13,153 bases of DNA from DAOMOP01 sp035444405 (GTDB lineage: Bacteria > Pseudomonadota > Gammaproteobacteria > Burkholderiales > Rhodocyclaceae). Of the stretch, positions 1 to 6,605 are shown in pieces. The notes under the pieces are model-generated. The model did no database searches. It was not told the origin of the DNA and saw nothing but the letters and a program-made list of their open reading frames with translations. The stretch's first letter is position 1. Every line of letters begins with the position of its first letter. The translations under genes and the position numbers were made by a program. The stretch spans positions 1 to 13,153 of the forward strand of contig DAOMOP010000113.1 in the NCBI GenBank assembly GCA_035444405.1. Direction: 5' to 3'.

Positions 1-74
1 TCCAGGTCGCCGACTACGGGCTGGTCGCCGATCTGTTCGAGGCCATTCCGGAGCTCACTGCGGCGCTCGACTGA
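1..74 (+). CDS. etfA: Electron transfer flavoprotein alpha subunit, C-terminal end (partial)
   Basis: Only the last 23 codons are in the window; the reading frame starts at base 3 and ends in TGA at 72-74. The visible tail reads QVADYGLVADLFEAIPEL followed by TAALD. It matches the well-conserved C-terminus of EtfA (VADYGLVADLF..vPEL), part of the FAD/AMP-binding domain. EtfAB accepts electrons from acyl-CoA dehydrogenases and passes them to ETF:quinone oxidoreductase. The acyl-CoA dehydrogenase downstream on the same strand (830-2620) fits this role. The identification rests on a short but distinctive peptide. The 5' part, and presumably etfB, lie outside the window. Confidence 0.85.
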   Translation, partial: QVADYGLVADLFEAIPELTAALD

Positions 75-111
75 GCGTCGGCGGTCTGTCGTGCACCCGG
101 CCTAGAGCGCG

Positions 112-777
112 ATGAATCTACCGGCCGAACTGTTCCCCGCATGGTGGCACGGGCTGGCCTGGGTGGCGGTGTTGACCGTCTTGTGGTGGTTGGCACGCAC
201 CGCCCCGTGGGGGCGGCTCGTGGCGGGCGGACACGCCCATCGGCTGTTCGGGCTGGCCGTCGCGCTCGCCGTGCTGTGGAGCATGAACGCCGGCGTGATG
301 CCGGGCCTGAACCTGCATCTGCTCGGCGCAATGGCGGCCACGCTGGCGCTGGGTCCGCAGTTTGCGATGGTCGCGCTCGGCCTGGCGCTGGCCGCGGTCA
401 CGCTGAACGGCGCGCTCGAATGGTCGGCGTGGGCGATCAATTTTCTGGTCATGGTCGTCGTGCCGGTGTGTTTCGCCCACCGGTTCCGTCGCATCATCGA
501 GTGCGCACTGCCCGCGCACTTCTTCGTGTTCGTTTTCGTCGTGGCCTTTTTCGGCTCCGGCGCGACCGTTGTCGTCGAGGGGGTGACGGCGGCAGCGATG
601 CTGGTTGCGGCCGGTGCGTACCCGGCCGCGTTCCTGCTCAGCGACTACCTGCCGTTTTTCATGCTGCTCGGCTTTGCCGAGGCATGGATAAGCGGCGCGG
701 TGATCGCATTGCTGGTCGTCTACAAGCCCGAATGGGTGGAGGCGTTCGACGACCGACGTTATCTGCTCGACAAGTGA
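112..777 (+). CDS. CbiM-like integral membrane protein (COG3235 type, ECF-transporter permease-like)
   Basis: A 221-residue, very hydrophobic protein with about six or seven membrane segments (near residues 14-28, 44-60, 68-98, 105-121, 136-168 and 178-203). The segment NAGVMPGLNLHLLGAMAATL (59-78) and the C-terminal EAWISGAVIALLVVYKPEWV region (190-209), followed by FDDRRYLLD, look like the COG3235 branch of the CbiM family. CbiM proteins are S-components for cobalt/nickel uptake. The classical CbiM N-terminus, which starts with Met-His and binds metal, is absent. No CbiN, CbiQ or CbiO partner is visible, so metal transport is only a family-based guess. The gene starts 37 bp after etfA and ends 52 bp before the acyl-CoA dehydrogenase, so it probably shares their transcript. 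The ATG at 112 has only a weak purine stretch upstream. Confidence 0.75.
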   Translation: MNLPAELFPAWWHGLAWVAVLTVLWWLARTAPWGRLVAGGHAHRLFGLAVALAVLWSMNAGVMPGLNLHLLGAMAATLALGPQFAMVALGLALAAVTLNGALEWSAWAINFLVMVVVPVCFAHRFRRIIECALPAHFFVFVFVVAFFGSGATVVVEGVTAAAMLVAAGAYPAAFLLSDYLPFFMLLGFAEAWISGAVIALLVVYKPEWVEAFDDRRYLLDK

Positions 778-829
778 CGCGGCCCGGCGGCGGCCGCAAA
801 CAATCAAATCGTTTGGGAGAGAGTCAGAG

Positions 830-2620
830 ATGAGCAATTACACTGCGCCGGTGCGCGACATGCAGTTCGTGATGCGCGAATTGGCAGGGCTCGACGAGGT
901 CGCGCAATTGCCCGGTTGCGAAGAGGTTTCTGCGGATCTGGTCGATGCGATCCTCGACGAGGCGAGCAAGTTCGCGGGCGGCGTGCTCGCGCCGCTGAAC
1001 CGCATCGGTGACCAGGAAGGCGCGAAGTGGCGCAACGGCGAGGTCGCGACCGCGAGCGGCTGGAAGGGCGCCTATCGTCAGTTCTCCGAAGCGGGCTGGA
1101 CGGCGCTCGCGTGCGATCCGCACTATGGCGGCCAGGGCTTGCCGAAGCTCGTGGCGACCGCGGTGATGGAGATGTGGAAGGCGTCGAACATGGCCTTCTC
1201 GCTTTGTCCGATGCTGACCAACGGCGCGATCGAGGCCCTGATGCTGCGGGGTTCGGACGAGCAGAAGTCGATGTACCTGCCGAAGATGATCAGCGGCGAA
1301 TGGACCGGCACGATGAACCTGACCGAGCCGCAGGCCGGTTCCGATCTCGCGGCGGTGCGTACGCGTGCCGAGCCGCAGGGCGACGGCACCTACAAGCTGT
1401 TCGGACAGAAGATCTTCATCACTTACGGCGAGCACGATCTGACCGACAACATCGTCCACCTCGTGCTCGCGCGCCTGCCGGACGCTCCGGAAGGCGTGAA
1501 GGGCATCTCGCTCTTCGTCGTGCCGAAATACCTCGTCAATGCCGACGGCACGCCCGGCGCGCGCAACGACGTGCACTGCGTGTCGATCGAGCACAAGCTC
1601 GGCATCCACGCCAGCCCGACCTGCGTGCTCGCCTTCGGCGACAAGGGCGGCGCGATCGGCACGCTGGTCGGTGAGCCGAACCGCGGCCTCGAATACATGT
1701 TCATCATGATGAACGAGGCGCGCTTTGCGGTCGGCATGGAAGGGCTGGCGCTGTCCGAGCGCGCCTACCAGCATGCGCTGCAGTACGCCAAGGAGCGCGT
1801 GCAGGGCACCGAGATCGGCGTGCGTGGCGGGCCCAAGGTCACCATCATCCATCACCCCGACGTGCGCCGCATGCTGATGTCGATGAAGTCGCACACCGAA
1901 GCGATGCGCGCGCTCGCCTACGTGGTCGGGGCGGCGACGGACAAGGCGCACCTGCATGCCGACGCGGCGGTGCGCGCGAGCAGCCAGGCCTTCGTCGATC
2001 TGATGATTCCGGTGGTCAAGGGCTGGTGCACCGAGAACGCGATCGAGATCGCCTCGACCGGCATCCAGGTGCATGGAGGCATGGGCTATATCGAGGAGAC
2101 CGGTGCGGCGCAGCACCTGCGCGACGCCCGCATCACGACGATCTACGAAGGCACGACGGCGATCCAGGCCAACGACCTGATCGGGCGCAAGATCGCGCGC
2201 GAGCAGGGCGTGACCGCGCGGGCGGTGATCGCCGAGATGCGTACAGTGCTCGAAGCACTGCGGCAGGATGCCGGCGACACCACCCACGCCGCGATCGCGC
2301 GCGCGCTCGAAGCCGGTATCGTGGCGCTCGAGTCGGCGGTCGACTACGTTCTCGCGACCTATTCGCAGGACATCAAGGCGGCCTCGGTCGGCTCGGTGCC
2401 GTTGCTCAAGCTGTTCGGCATCGTCGCGGGCGGCTGGCAGATGGCCCGCGCGGCCCTGGTGGCGAAGCGCAAGCTCGACGAGGATCGGGACTTCTACACC
2501 ACCAAGCGTGTCACCGCGCGCTTTTACGCGGATCACGTGCTGTCGCAGGCGCCCGGTCTCGCCTATGCGGTGGTCAATGGCGCGGCCGGAGCGCTGGAGC
2601 TGCCCGAAGAGGCGTTCTGA
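830..2620 (+). CDS. Acyl-CoA dehydrogenase with C-terminal extension (DmdC/AcdA-like)
   Basis: A 596-residue FAD-dependent acyl-CoA dehydrogenase of the long subfamily (about 590-600 aa) that carries an extra C-terminal helical domain. An N-terminal helical domain is followed by the flavin-binding segment GTMNLTEPQAGSDLAAVRT (about 161-179), the substrate-side segment around HKLGIHASPT, and IQVHGGMGYIEETGAAQHLR (about 414-433). The probable catalytic base is Glu440 in the YEGTTAIQAND motif. Residues about 465-590 form the Acyl-CoA_dh_C-type extension. It should oxidise an acyl-CoA to the enoyl-CoA and reduce EtfAB, whose alpha gene lies just upstream. 3-methylmercaptopropionyl-CoA dehydrogenase (DmdC) belongs to this subfamily, but many members act on other acyl-CoAs, so I do not assign a substrate. 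The start is supported by a strong GGGAGAGAG ribosome-binding site at 815-823. A terminator follows at 2723-2757. Confidence 0.93.
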   Translation: MSNYTAPVRDMQFVMRELAGLDEVAQLPGCEEVSADLVDAILDEASKFAGGVLAPLNRIGDQEGAKWRNGEVATASGWKGAYRQFSEAGWTALACDPHYGGQGLPKLVATAVMEMWKASNMAFSLCPMLTNGAIEALMLRGSDEQKSMYLPKMISGEWTGTMNLTEPQAGSDLAAVRTRAEPQGDGTYKLFGQKIFITYGEHDLTDNIVHLVLARLPDAPEGVKGISLFVVPKYLVNADGTPGARNDVHCVSIEHKLGIHASPTCVLAFGDKGGAIGTLVGEPNRGLEYMFIMMNEARFAVGMEGLALSERAYQHALQYAKERVQGTEIGVRGGPKVTIIHHPDVRRMLMSMKSHTEAMRALAYVVGAATDKAHLHADAAVRASSQAFVDLMIPVVKGWCTENAIEIASTGIQVHGGMGYIEETGAAQHLRDARITTIYEGTTAIQANDLIGRKIAREQGVTARAVIAEMRTVLEALRQDAGDTTHAAIARALEAGIVALESAVDYVLATYSQDIKAASVGSVPLLKLFGIVAGGWQMARAALVAKRKLDEDRDFYTTKRVTARFYADHVLSQAPGLAYAVVNGAAGALELPEEAF

Positions 2621-2670
2621 GCGGCGGTCTTCCGGGTCGAACGGCGTTCCGCGCACGCGCTCGCAGCAGG

Positions 2671-2701
2671 GGCGTCCCGGCCCTTTCTCGAGCGGGACGC
2701 C
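2671..2701. repeat. Perfect 9-bp inverted repeat (hairpin) downstream of the acyl-CoA dehydrogenase
   Basis: GGCGTCCCG at 2671-2679 is the exact reverse complement of CGGGACGCC at 2693-2701, with a 13-base loop. It lies between the two convergent genes and 21 bases before the terminator hairpin. No T-run follows on either strand, so alone it is not a standard intrinsic terminator. It may protect the 3' end or assist the nearby terminator. Confidence 0.6.
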
Positions 2702-2720
2702 GAGACCACGGATCCGGACG

Positions 2721-2757
2721 AAAAAAGGCCGGTCGGCATCGCACCGACCGGCCTTTT
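2721..2757. terminator. Bidirectional intrinsic terminator between the acyl-CoA dehydrogenase and ppiC
   Basis: A perfect 14-bp stem: AAAAGGCCGGTCGG (2723-2736) pairs with CCGACCGGCCTTTT (2744-2757) around a 7-base loop. Read on the plus strand it ends in four Ts. Read on the minus strand it ends in six Ts (complement of the A-run at 2721-2726). It sits between convergent genes, so it should stop transcripts from both sides, more strongly those arriving from ppiC. Confidence 0.92.
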
Positions 2758-2794
2758 CACGCTCGCGCGCACCTCTTGCGGTGCGCCGGCCTTG

Positions 2795-3577
2795 TTACTT
2801 GACGTCGGCCTCGCCGCGCAGCTCGAGCAGGTGACGCTCGACCTTCTGCTGCTGCATGCGCTGATGCAGTTGCGGCTTGACGTCCTCGAACGCCGGCGGC
2901 TGCATGTCGCGGATGTCGTCGAGCTGGATGACGTGGTAGCCGAAGTCGCTCTTGACCGGCGTCGCGCTGTATTCGCCCTTGTCGAGCGCAACCATCGCGT
3001 CCGAGAACGGCTTGACGAACATGCCCGGATTGCTCCAGCCCAGCTCGCCGCCGCGCTCGCGCGAGCCCGGATCCTTGGATTCCTTGGCGACTTCCTCGAA
3101 GGCCGCGCCGGCGCGCAGGCGCTCGATGATCGCCTTCGCTTCGTCCTCGGTTTCGACCAGCACGTGACGCGGCAGATACTCCTTGCCGCTCATGCGGCTC
3201 TTGATCTGCTCGTATTCGTTCTGCAGCTCCTCGTCGCTGATCGGGTTGTTGCGCACGTAGTCCTGCAGATAGGCACGAATCAGAATGGCCTGCCGGGCCA
3301 GATGCATCTGTGCCTGGACTTCCGGCCGCTGATCCAGTCCGTTTTTCGCCGCCGCCTGCGACAGCACTTCGCGACGAATCAGCTCCTCACGAACCGTGTC
3401 GCGGAGCTGTGGCCCGTCCTCGGCGCCCTGTCCGCGCTGCTCGGCAATCATCACTTCGGCATGCTCGGCGGGGATCGCGACGCCATTGACGGTCGCGACC
3501 GGGTCCGCCGCAGAGGCCGTGCAGGCGAACAGTCCGGCGATCAGCGCAAGGGTAAGACGGCTTGGGAAAAGTTTCAT
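2795..3577 (-). CDS. Exported parvulin-type peptidyl-prolyl cis-trans isomerase (PpiC family)
   Basis: A 260-residue protein. An N-terminal Sec signal peptide (basic start, hydrophobic core about 8-19, likely cut after ASA at 23) is followed by a SurA-N-like helical region. A rotamase domain spans about 133-222, with PRHVLVET, GAAFEEVAKESKDP, RGGELGWSNPGMFVKPFSDA and the closing DFGYHVIQLDD strand. It is predicted to act in the periplasm as a folding catalyst/chaperone for exported proteins. Its ATG overlaps the bolA stop codon (ATGA) and is preceded by GGAAGGAAG, so it is translated with bolA. It is the last gene of the minus-strand unit and ends 38 bp before the terminator. Cys19 in LFAC is a poor lipobox, so a soluble periplasmic protein is more likely than a lipoprotein. 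Confidence 0.92.
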   Translation of the reverse strand: MKLFPSRLTLALIAGLFACTASAADPVATVNGVAIPAEHAEVMIAEQRGQGAEDGPQLRDTVREELIRREVLSQAAAKNGLDQRPEVQAQMHLARQAILIRAYLQDYVRNNPISDEELQNEYEQIKSRMSGKEYLPRHVLVETEDEAKAIIERLRAGAAFEEVAKESKDPGSRERGGELGWSNPGMFVKPFSDAMVALDKGEYSATPVKSDFGYHVIQLDDIRDMQPPAFEDVKPQLHQRMQQQKVERHLLELRGEADVK

Positions 3578-3888
3578 CGAGCTTCCTTCCGATTGTGTGT
3601 GGCCTCGCGGCCGGTGGTGGTGTCGGCGCCTTCGGCGCGGGTCAGCGCGCGAATGGCGAGTGCATGAATGCGCCCCCGCATCAGCTCGCCGAGCGCATCG
3701 TAGATCATGCGGTGGCGCGCAAGCGTGCCATGCCCGGCAAAGGCGTCGGCAACGATGGTGAGGCGGTAGTGCCCGCCGCCGCTGCGCGCCCCTGCATGCC
3801 CGGCATGCAGGGCGCTCTCGTCCTCGACTTCGATGCTGAGCGGCTGCAGCACTTCGAGGCGCTTGCGAATTTCGTCGATGGTGGTCAA
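3574..3888 (-). CDS. bolA: BolA family protein
   Basis: A 104-residue BolA/IbaG-type protein: MTTIDEIRKRLE start, the core GGGHYRLTIVADAFAGHGTL (37-56) with ARHRMIYDALGELM after it, and the conserved IHALAIRA segment (His75). The core has the family's class II KH-like fold signature. BolA proteins partner with monothiol glutaredoxins in Fe-S cluster and redox regulation and can also bind DNA. The start is TTG: its TTGA overlaps the stop of yciI by 4 bp, there is no in-frame ATG upstream, and GAGGG lies about 10 bases before it. The last ~17 residues after the BolA domain (GADTTTGREATHNRKEAR) are a non-conserved charged tail that runs into the ppiC start. Confidence 0.9.
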   Translation of the reverse strand: MTTIDEIRKRLEVLQPLSIEVEDESALHAGHAGARSGGGHYRLTIVADAFAGHGTLARHRMIYDALGELMRGRIHALAIRALTRAEGADTTTGREATHNRKEAR

Positions 3889-4184
3889 GGCAGGACCCTC
3901 TTGTAGGGATGGACCGCGGTGCGTGCGAACACGCCCTGCTGCACGTAAGGGTCTTCCGCCAGCCAGCGTTCGGCCTCTTCCTGCGAGGAAAATTCCGCAA
4001 CGACGAGACTGCCGAAAAAGCCGGCCGGACCCGGATCGGGCGAATCGATGGCCGGCATCGGGCCGGCCAGCAGCAGGCGACCTTCGTCGCGCAGTGCCTC
4101 GAGTCTGGCGAGGTGCGCGGGGCGGGCGGCCATCCGCGCCTCCAGTGTTCCGAGGGCGTCTTCGCCGATGAGTACATAAAGCAT
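3885..4184 (-). CDS. yciI: YciI family protein
   Basis: A 99-residue small cytoplasmic protein with the YciI ferredoxin-like (dimeric alpha-beta barrel) pattern: MLYVLIGEDA start, RPAHLARLEALRDEGRLLLA (21-40) followed by GPMPAIDSPDPG, and EFSSQEEAERWLAEDPYV (64-81) near the end. The biochemical role of YciI proteins is not settled. The start is well supported: ATG at 4184 with AAAGGAA eight bases upstream. The gene overlaps bolA by 4 bp and begins 55 bp after the kinase gene. yciI-bolA-ppiC is a familiar betaproteobacterial cluster, often preceded by the septation gene yciB/ispZ. That gene is not seen here, and a histidine kinase takes its place. Confidence 0.9.
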   Translation of the reverse strand: MLYVLIGEDALGTLEARMAARPAHLARLEALRDEGRLLLAGPMPAIDSPDPGPAGFFGSLVVAEFSSQEEAERWLAEDPYVQQGVFARTAVHPYKRVLP

Positions 4185-4239
4185 CGAATGAGTTCCTTTA
4201 CGATGGGCTCGAAGCGGGCGATCCGTCCGCGGCTCGCGG

Positions 4240-5679
4240 TCAGGTGCCCCGCGCATGTTCGGCGGAAACGCGCATTGTATCAAGCCGTCGGCTCGATTCG
4301 CGGAGCGGAAGGTGCAGAATCGCACGCAGCCCGCCGCCACGGCGCGGCAACAGATCGAGCCTGCCGTCATGAGACGCCATGATGCGGTCGACGATTGCCA
4401 GACCGAGGCCGGCACCCTTGGTGTCCGAGCGGGCACTCTCGAGGCGGGTGAACGGGTGGCGCAGCCGCTCGACCTCGTGCTCCGGAATTCCGGGGCCGCG
4501 GTCGGCGATCTCGAGCTCGGCCGTATTGCCGCTCGCCGCCAGACGAATCGTGATCGGCTGGTCGCTGCCGGCGTAGCGTACGGCATTGTCGATCAGGTTC
4601 GCGATGGCGCGGCGTAGCGGCAGGGCCTGGGCCGAGACCGCCAGCGTCTCGGGCAGCTCGATGTCGAAGACGATGCCGCGCAGCCGATACGGTTCGACCA
4701 GCTCGGCCACCAGCCGGGCGAGATCGAGCGGCCGCTTGGGTTCCTTCGGGTCACCGCGGCCGAAGTCGAGAAACTGGCCGATGATGCGGTCCATCTCCTC
4801 GATGTCGGCGACCATCGGCAGGATGTCCGCTTCCGGCGCCCCGGACATTTCGACGCCGAGGCGCAGGCGCGCCAGCGGCGTGCGCAGGTCGTGCGACACG
4901 CCGGCCAGAATCAGTGCGCGGTCGGCGTCGGTGCGCGCGAGGTCGCCGGCCATTTGATTGAATGCGCGCGCGACGTCGGCGATCTCCTGCGGCCCGGATT
5001 CGAGCAGCCGCGGCGGGCGGCGGCCGCGCCCGACCAGGCGCGCGGCGCGGGCGAGATTGCGCAGCGGCGCGCTGATGCGCGAGACGATCAGAAACGCTCC
5101 GAGCAGGGCGACGAGCAGCGCGCCGCCGCCCCACATCAGCCAGTCGAGACCGCGAGCCGGATCGATGCGCTCGGCCGGCAGCATGACCCAGAAGTCGTCG
5201 TGATCGTCCGGATCGAGCCGGAAGCTGACCCAGAAGCCGTCGAGCGTCTTCCAGCGCGATGCAAGCCGGGTGTGCGGGCCGAGCTGGCGGCGGATCTCCT
5301 CGCTGAGCAGCTTCATCGGCCGCGTGTCGGGCAGCGGCAGCAATTCGTCGGTCGGTTCCGACGGGTAGATGCGAATGCCCTCGAGCGCGGCCATGTCGAT
5401 GAGGAGCTCGGTGCGACGGCTCGCTTCGGCGTTGATCAGCGCCGTGCGGGTGAGATTGACGACACTGACGACCATTTGCGCGAGGTCGCGCGCGCGGGCC
5501 GGCTCCTGAAAGTGACGGAAGATCTGCGACCATGCGGCGAGGACGAGCAGCAGCACCAGCACGATCAAGAGAAAGGTCTGCCACAACAAGGTGTGCGGCA
5601 GCAGCCGCGGCCGCCGCTGCGGCTGCTGTCCGGGAGGGAGAGTGGGGTCGGATGTCGCCGTGATCGTTCTATTCCTCAA
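4240..5679 (-). CDS. envZ: EnvZ-like sensor histidine kinase
   Basis: A 479-residue membrane sensor kinase. Its layout is a cytoplasmic Pro/Arg-rich N-terminus, TM1 about 33-52, a periplasmic sensor domain about 53-178, TM2 about 179-201, and a HAMP linker about 202-254. The H-box is GVSHDLRTPLARLRLGVEMS with His263 as the predicted phosphorylation site. The ATPase domain has the N-box NLIDNAVRYA (361-370), G1 DRGPGIPE (393-400) and G2 GAGLGLAIV (423-430). It should phosphorylate the adjacent OmpR-type regulator. I chose the TTG start at 5679 because AAGGGG lies just upstream and the next in-frame ATG falls after TM1. This start overlaps the regulator gene by 11 bp, so the two are co-translated. 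The closest well-known relative by layout is EnvZ, but the true stimulus is unknown. Confidence 0.88.
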   Translation of the reverse strand: MRNRTITATSDPTLPPGQQPQRRPRLLPHTLLWQTFLLIVLVLLLVLAAWSQIFRHFQEPARARDLAQMVVSVVNLTRTALINAEASRRTELLIDMAALEGIRIYPSEPTDELLPLPDTRPMKLLSEEIRRQLGPHTRLASRWKTLDGFWVSFRLDPDDHDDFWVMLPAERIDPARGLDWLMWGGGALLVALLGAFLIVSRISAPLRNLARAARLVGRGRRPPRLLESGPQEIADVARAFNQMAGDLARTDADRALILAGVSHDLRTPLARLRLGVEMSGAPEADILPMVADIEEMDRIIGQFLDFGRGDPKEPKRPLDLARLVAELVEPYRLRGIVFDIELPETLAVSAQALPLRRAIANLIDNAVRYAGSDQPITIRLAASGNTAELEIADRGPGIPEHEVERLRHPFTRLESARSDTKGAGLGLAIVDRIMASHDGRLDLLPRRGGGLRAILHLPLRESSRRLDTMRVSAEHARGT

Positions 5680-6406
5680 CCAGCCCCTTCGTGTCGTCAG
5701 GCACGAACACGTAGCCGAAACCCCAGACGGTCTGGATGTAGCGCGGCTTGGCCGGGTCGTCCTCGACGAGCTTGCGCAGGCGGCTGACCTGAACGTCGAT
5801 GGCGCGGTCGAACACGCCGTACTCGCGCCCGCGTGCGAGCTCCATCAGCTTGTCGCGCGACAGCGGCTGGCGTGGATGCTGCAGGAGCACCTTCAGCAGC
5901 GAGAATTCGCCGGTCGTCAGCGCGATCTCCTCGCCGTCGCGCCGCAGCGCACGGGTGCCCAGATTGACCGTGACGCTGCCGAAGCTGACGACCTCGTCCT
6001 CTATCGTCGGCGCGCCGGGCAGCGTGTTCGGGCGCCGGCGCATCACGGCGTGGATGCGCGCGACGAGCTCGCGGGGATTGAACGGTTTGGGCAGGTAGTC
6101 GTCGGCACCCATCTCGAGCCCGATGATGCGGTCGACCTCGTCACCCTTGGCCGTCAGCATCACGATCGGAATCTGATTGTCGTCGCCGCGCAGGCGCCGG
6201 CAAATGGCCAGGCCGTCTTCACCGGGCAGCATCAGGTCGAGCACGATCAGGTCGAAGTGCTCGCGGTGCAGCGCCCGATCCATGCCGGCGGCATCAGCCA
6301 CGGCCTTGGTCGTGAAACCCTGCTCCATCAGGTAGCGCGTGAGCAGCTCGCGCAGTCGGGCATCATCGTCGACGAGCAACACTTTGTATCGGACCTTTGC
6401 GTTCAT
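5669..6406 (-). CDS. ompR: OmpR-family two-component response regulator
   Basis: A 245-residue regulator. The receiver domain (about 7-120) has the acidic triad DDD (13-15), phospho-acceptor Asp57 in LIVLDLMLPGEDG, Thr85 and Lys107 (PKPF). A winged-helix trans_reg_C domain (about 138-238) contains LTTGEFSLLKVLL, SRDKLMEL and the wing VWGFGYVF. When phosphorylated by the overlapping kinase it should bind DNA and control transcription. In E. coli OmpR the targets are porins; here the regulon is unknown. The ATG at 6406 has CAGGA about nine bases upstream. The gene heads the minus-strand unit, and its upstream region carries a dyad and direct repeats that could be autoregulatory sites. Confidence 0.92.
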   Translation of the reverse strand: MNAKVRYKVLLVDDDARLRELLTRYLMEQGFTTKAVADAAGMDRALHREHFDLIVLDLMLPGEDGLAICRRLRGDDNQIPIVMLTAKGDEVDRIIGLEMGADDYLPKPFNPRELVARIHAVMRRRPNTLPGAPTIEDEVVSFGSVTVNLGTRALRRDGEEIALTTGEFSLLKVLLQHPRQPLSRDKLMELARGREYGVFDRAIDVQVSRLRKLVEDDPAKPRYIQTVWGFGYVFVPDDTKGLVEE

Positions 6407-6422
6407 ATGTCACATCCTGTCG

Positions 6423-6437
6423 TGCCAGCGACTGGCA
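6423..6437. promoter_or_regulatory. Dyad TGCCAG-N3-CTGGCA in the ompR leader
   Basis: A perfect 6-bp inverted repeat with a 3-base spacer, 17 bases upstream of the ompR ATG. Its size suits a protein-binding site or a small RNA hairpin. The binding factor is unknown. Confidence 0.4.
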
Positions 6438-6466
6438 TGCTAGCCGCGATTTCGGAAGCCCGGAGC

Positions 6467-6499
6467 GACGCCCGGGTAACGCTTCGTAAGACGCCCGGG
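6467..6499. repeat. Two perfect 10-bp direct repeats GACGCCCGGG upstream of ompR
   Basis: Copies lie at 6467-6476 and 6490-6499, 23 bp apart from start to start, which is about two helical turns. The spacer TAACGCTTCGTAA is itself a near-palindrome. Such spacing is typical of tandem regulator sites and could serve OmpR autoregulation, but no sequence-specific match is claimed. Confidence 0.4.
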
Positions 6500-6583
6500 G
6501 CAAGGCAATATCCCCTTACAAACTGTTCTCCAATTGTCGCCCATAGAACTCGTCAACACTATGGATTGGTTGTATTTTTTCGC

Positions 6584-6592
6584 TGTGGATAA
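6584..6592 (-). promoter_or_regulatory. Consensus DnaA box (TTATCCACA)
   Basis: The minus strand reads TTATCCACA, an exact match to the strong E. coli DnaA box R1. It lies in the AT-rich divergent region, 14 bases before the proposed start of the exported protein and about 180 bases upstream of ompR. It may make one of these promoters DnaA-responsive. A chance match is possible but unlikely in DNA this GC-rich. Confidence 0.45.
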
Positions 6593-6605
6593 GTCGATCT
6601 CGAAG

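Noticed and set aside
824..2656. A 610-codon open frame on the minus strand opposite the acyl-CoA dehydrogenase
   Set aside because: Its protein is Arg/His/Ala-rich without any domain, and it is the codon-position shadow expected opposite a high-GC gene. The plus-strand enzyme is unmistakable.
3515..3530. Possible lipoprotein signal at Cys19 of the prolyl isomerase
   Set aside because: The residues before the Cys (L-F-A) fit the lipobox poorly, while a standard signal peptidase I site (ASA) follows directly.
3562..4177. Alternative minus-strand reading with one long frame joining ppiC to a region upstream
   Set aside because: The part before the ppiC ATG is out of frame with bolA and yciI, which are clear family members. 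The true ppiC begins with its signal peptide at 3577.
6406..6605. Replication origin, because of the DnaA box and the AT-rich patch
   Set aside because: There is only one full box, and no dnaA, dnaN or clustered boxes are nearby. A promoter-linked site is more plausible.
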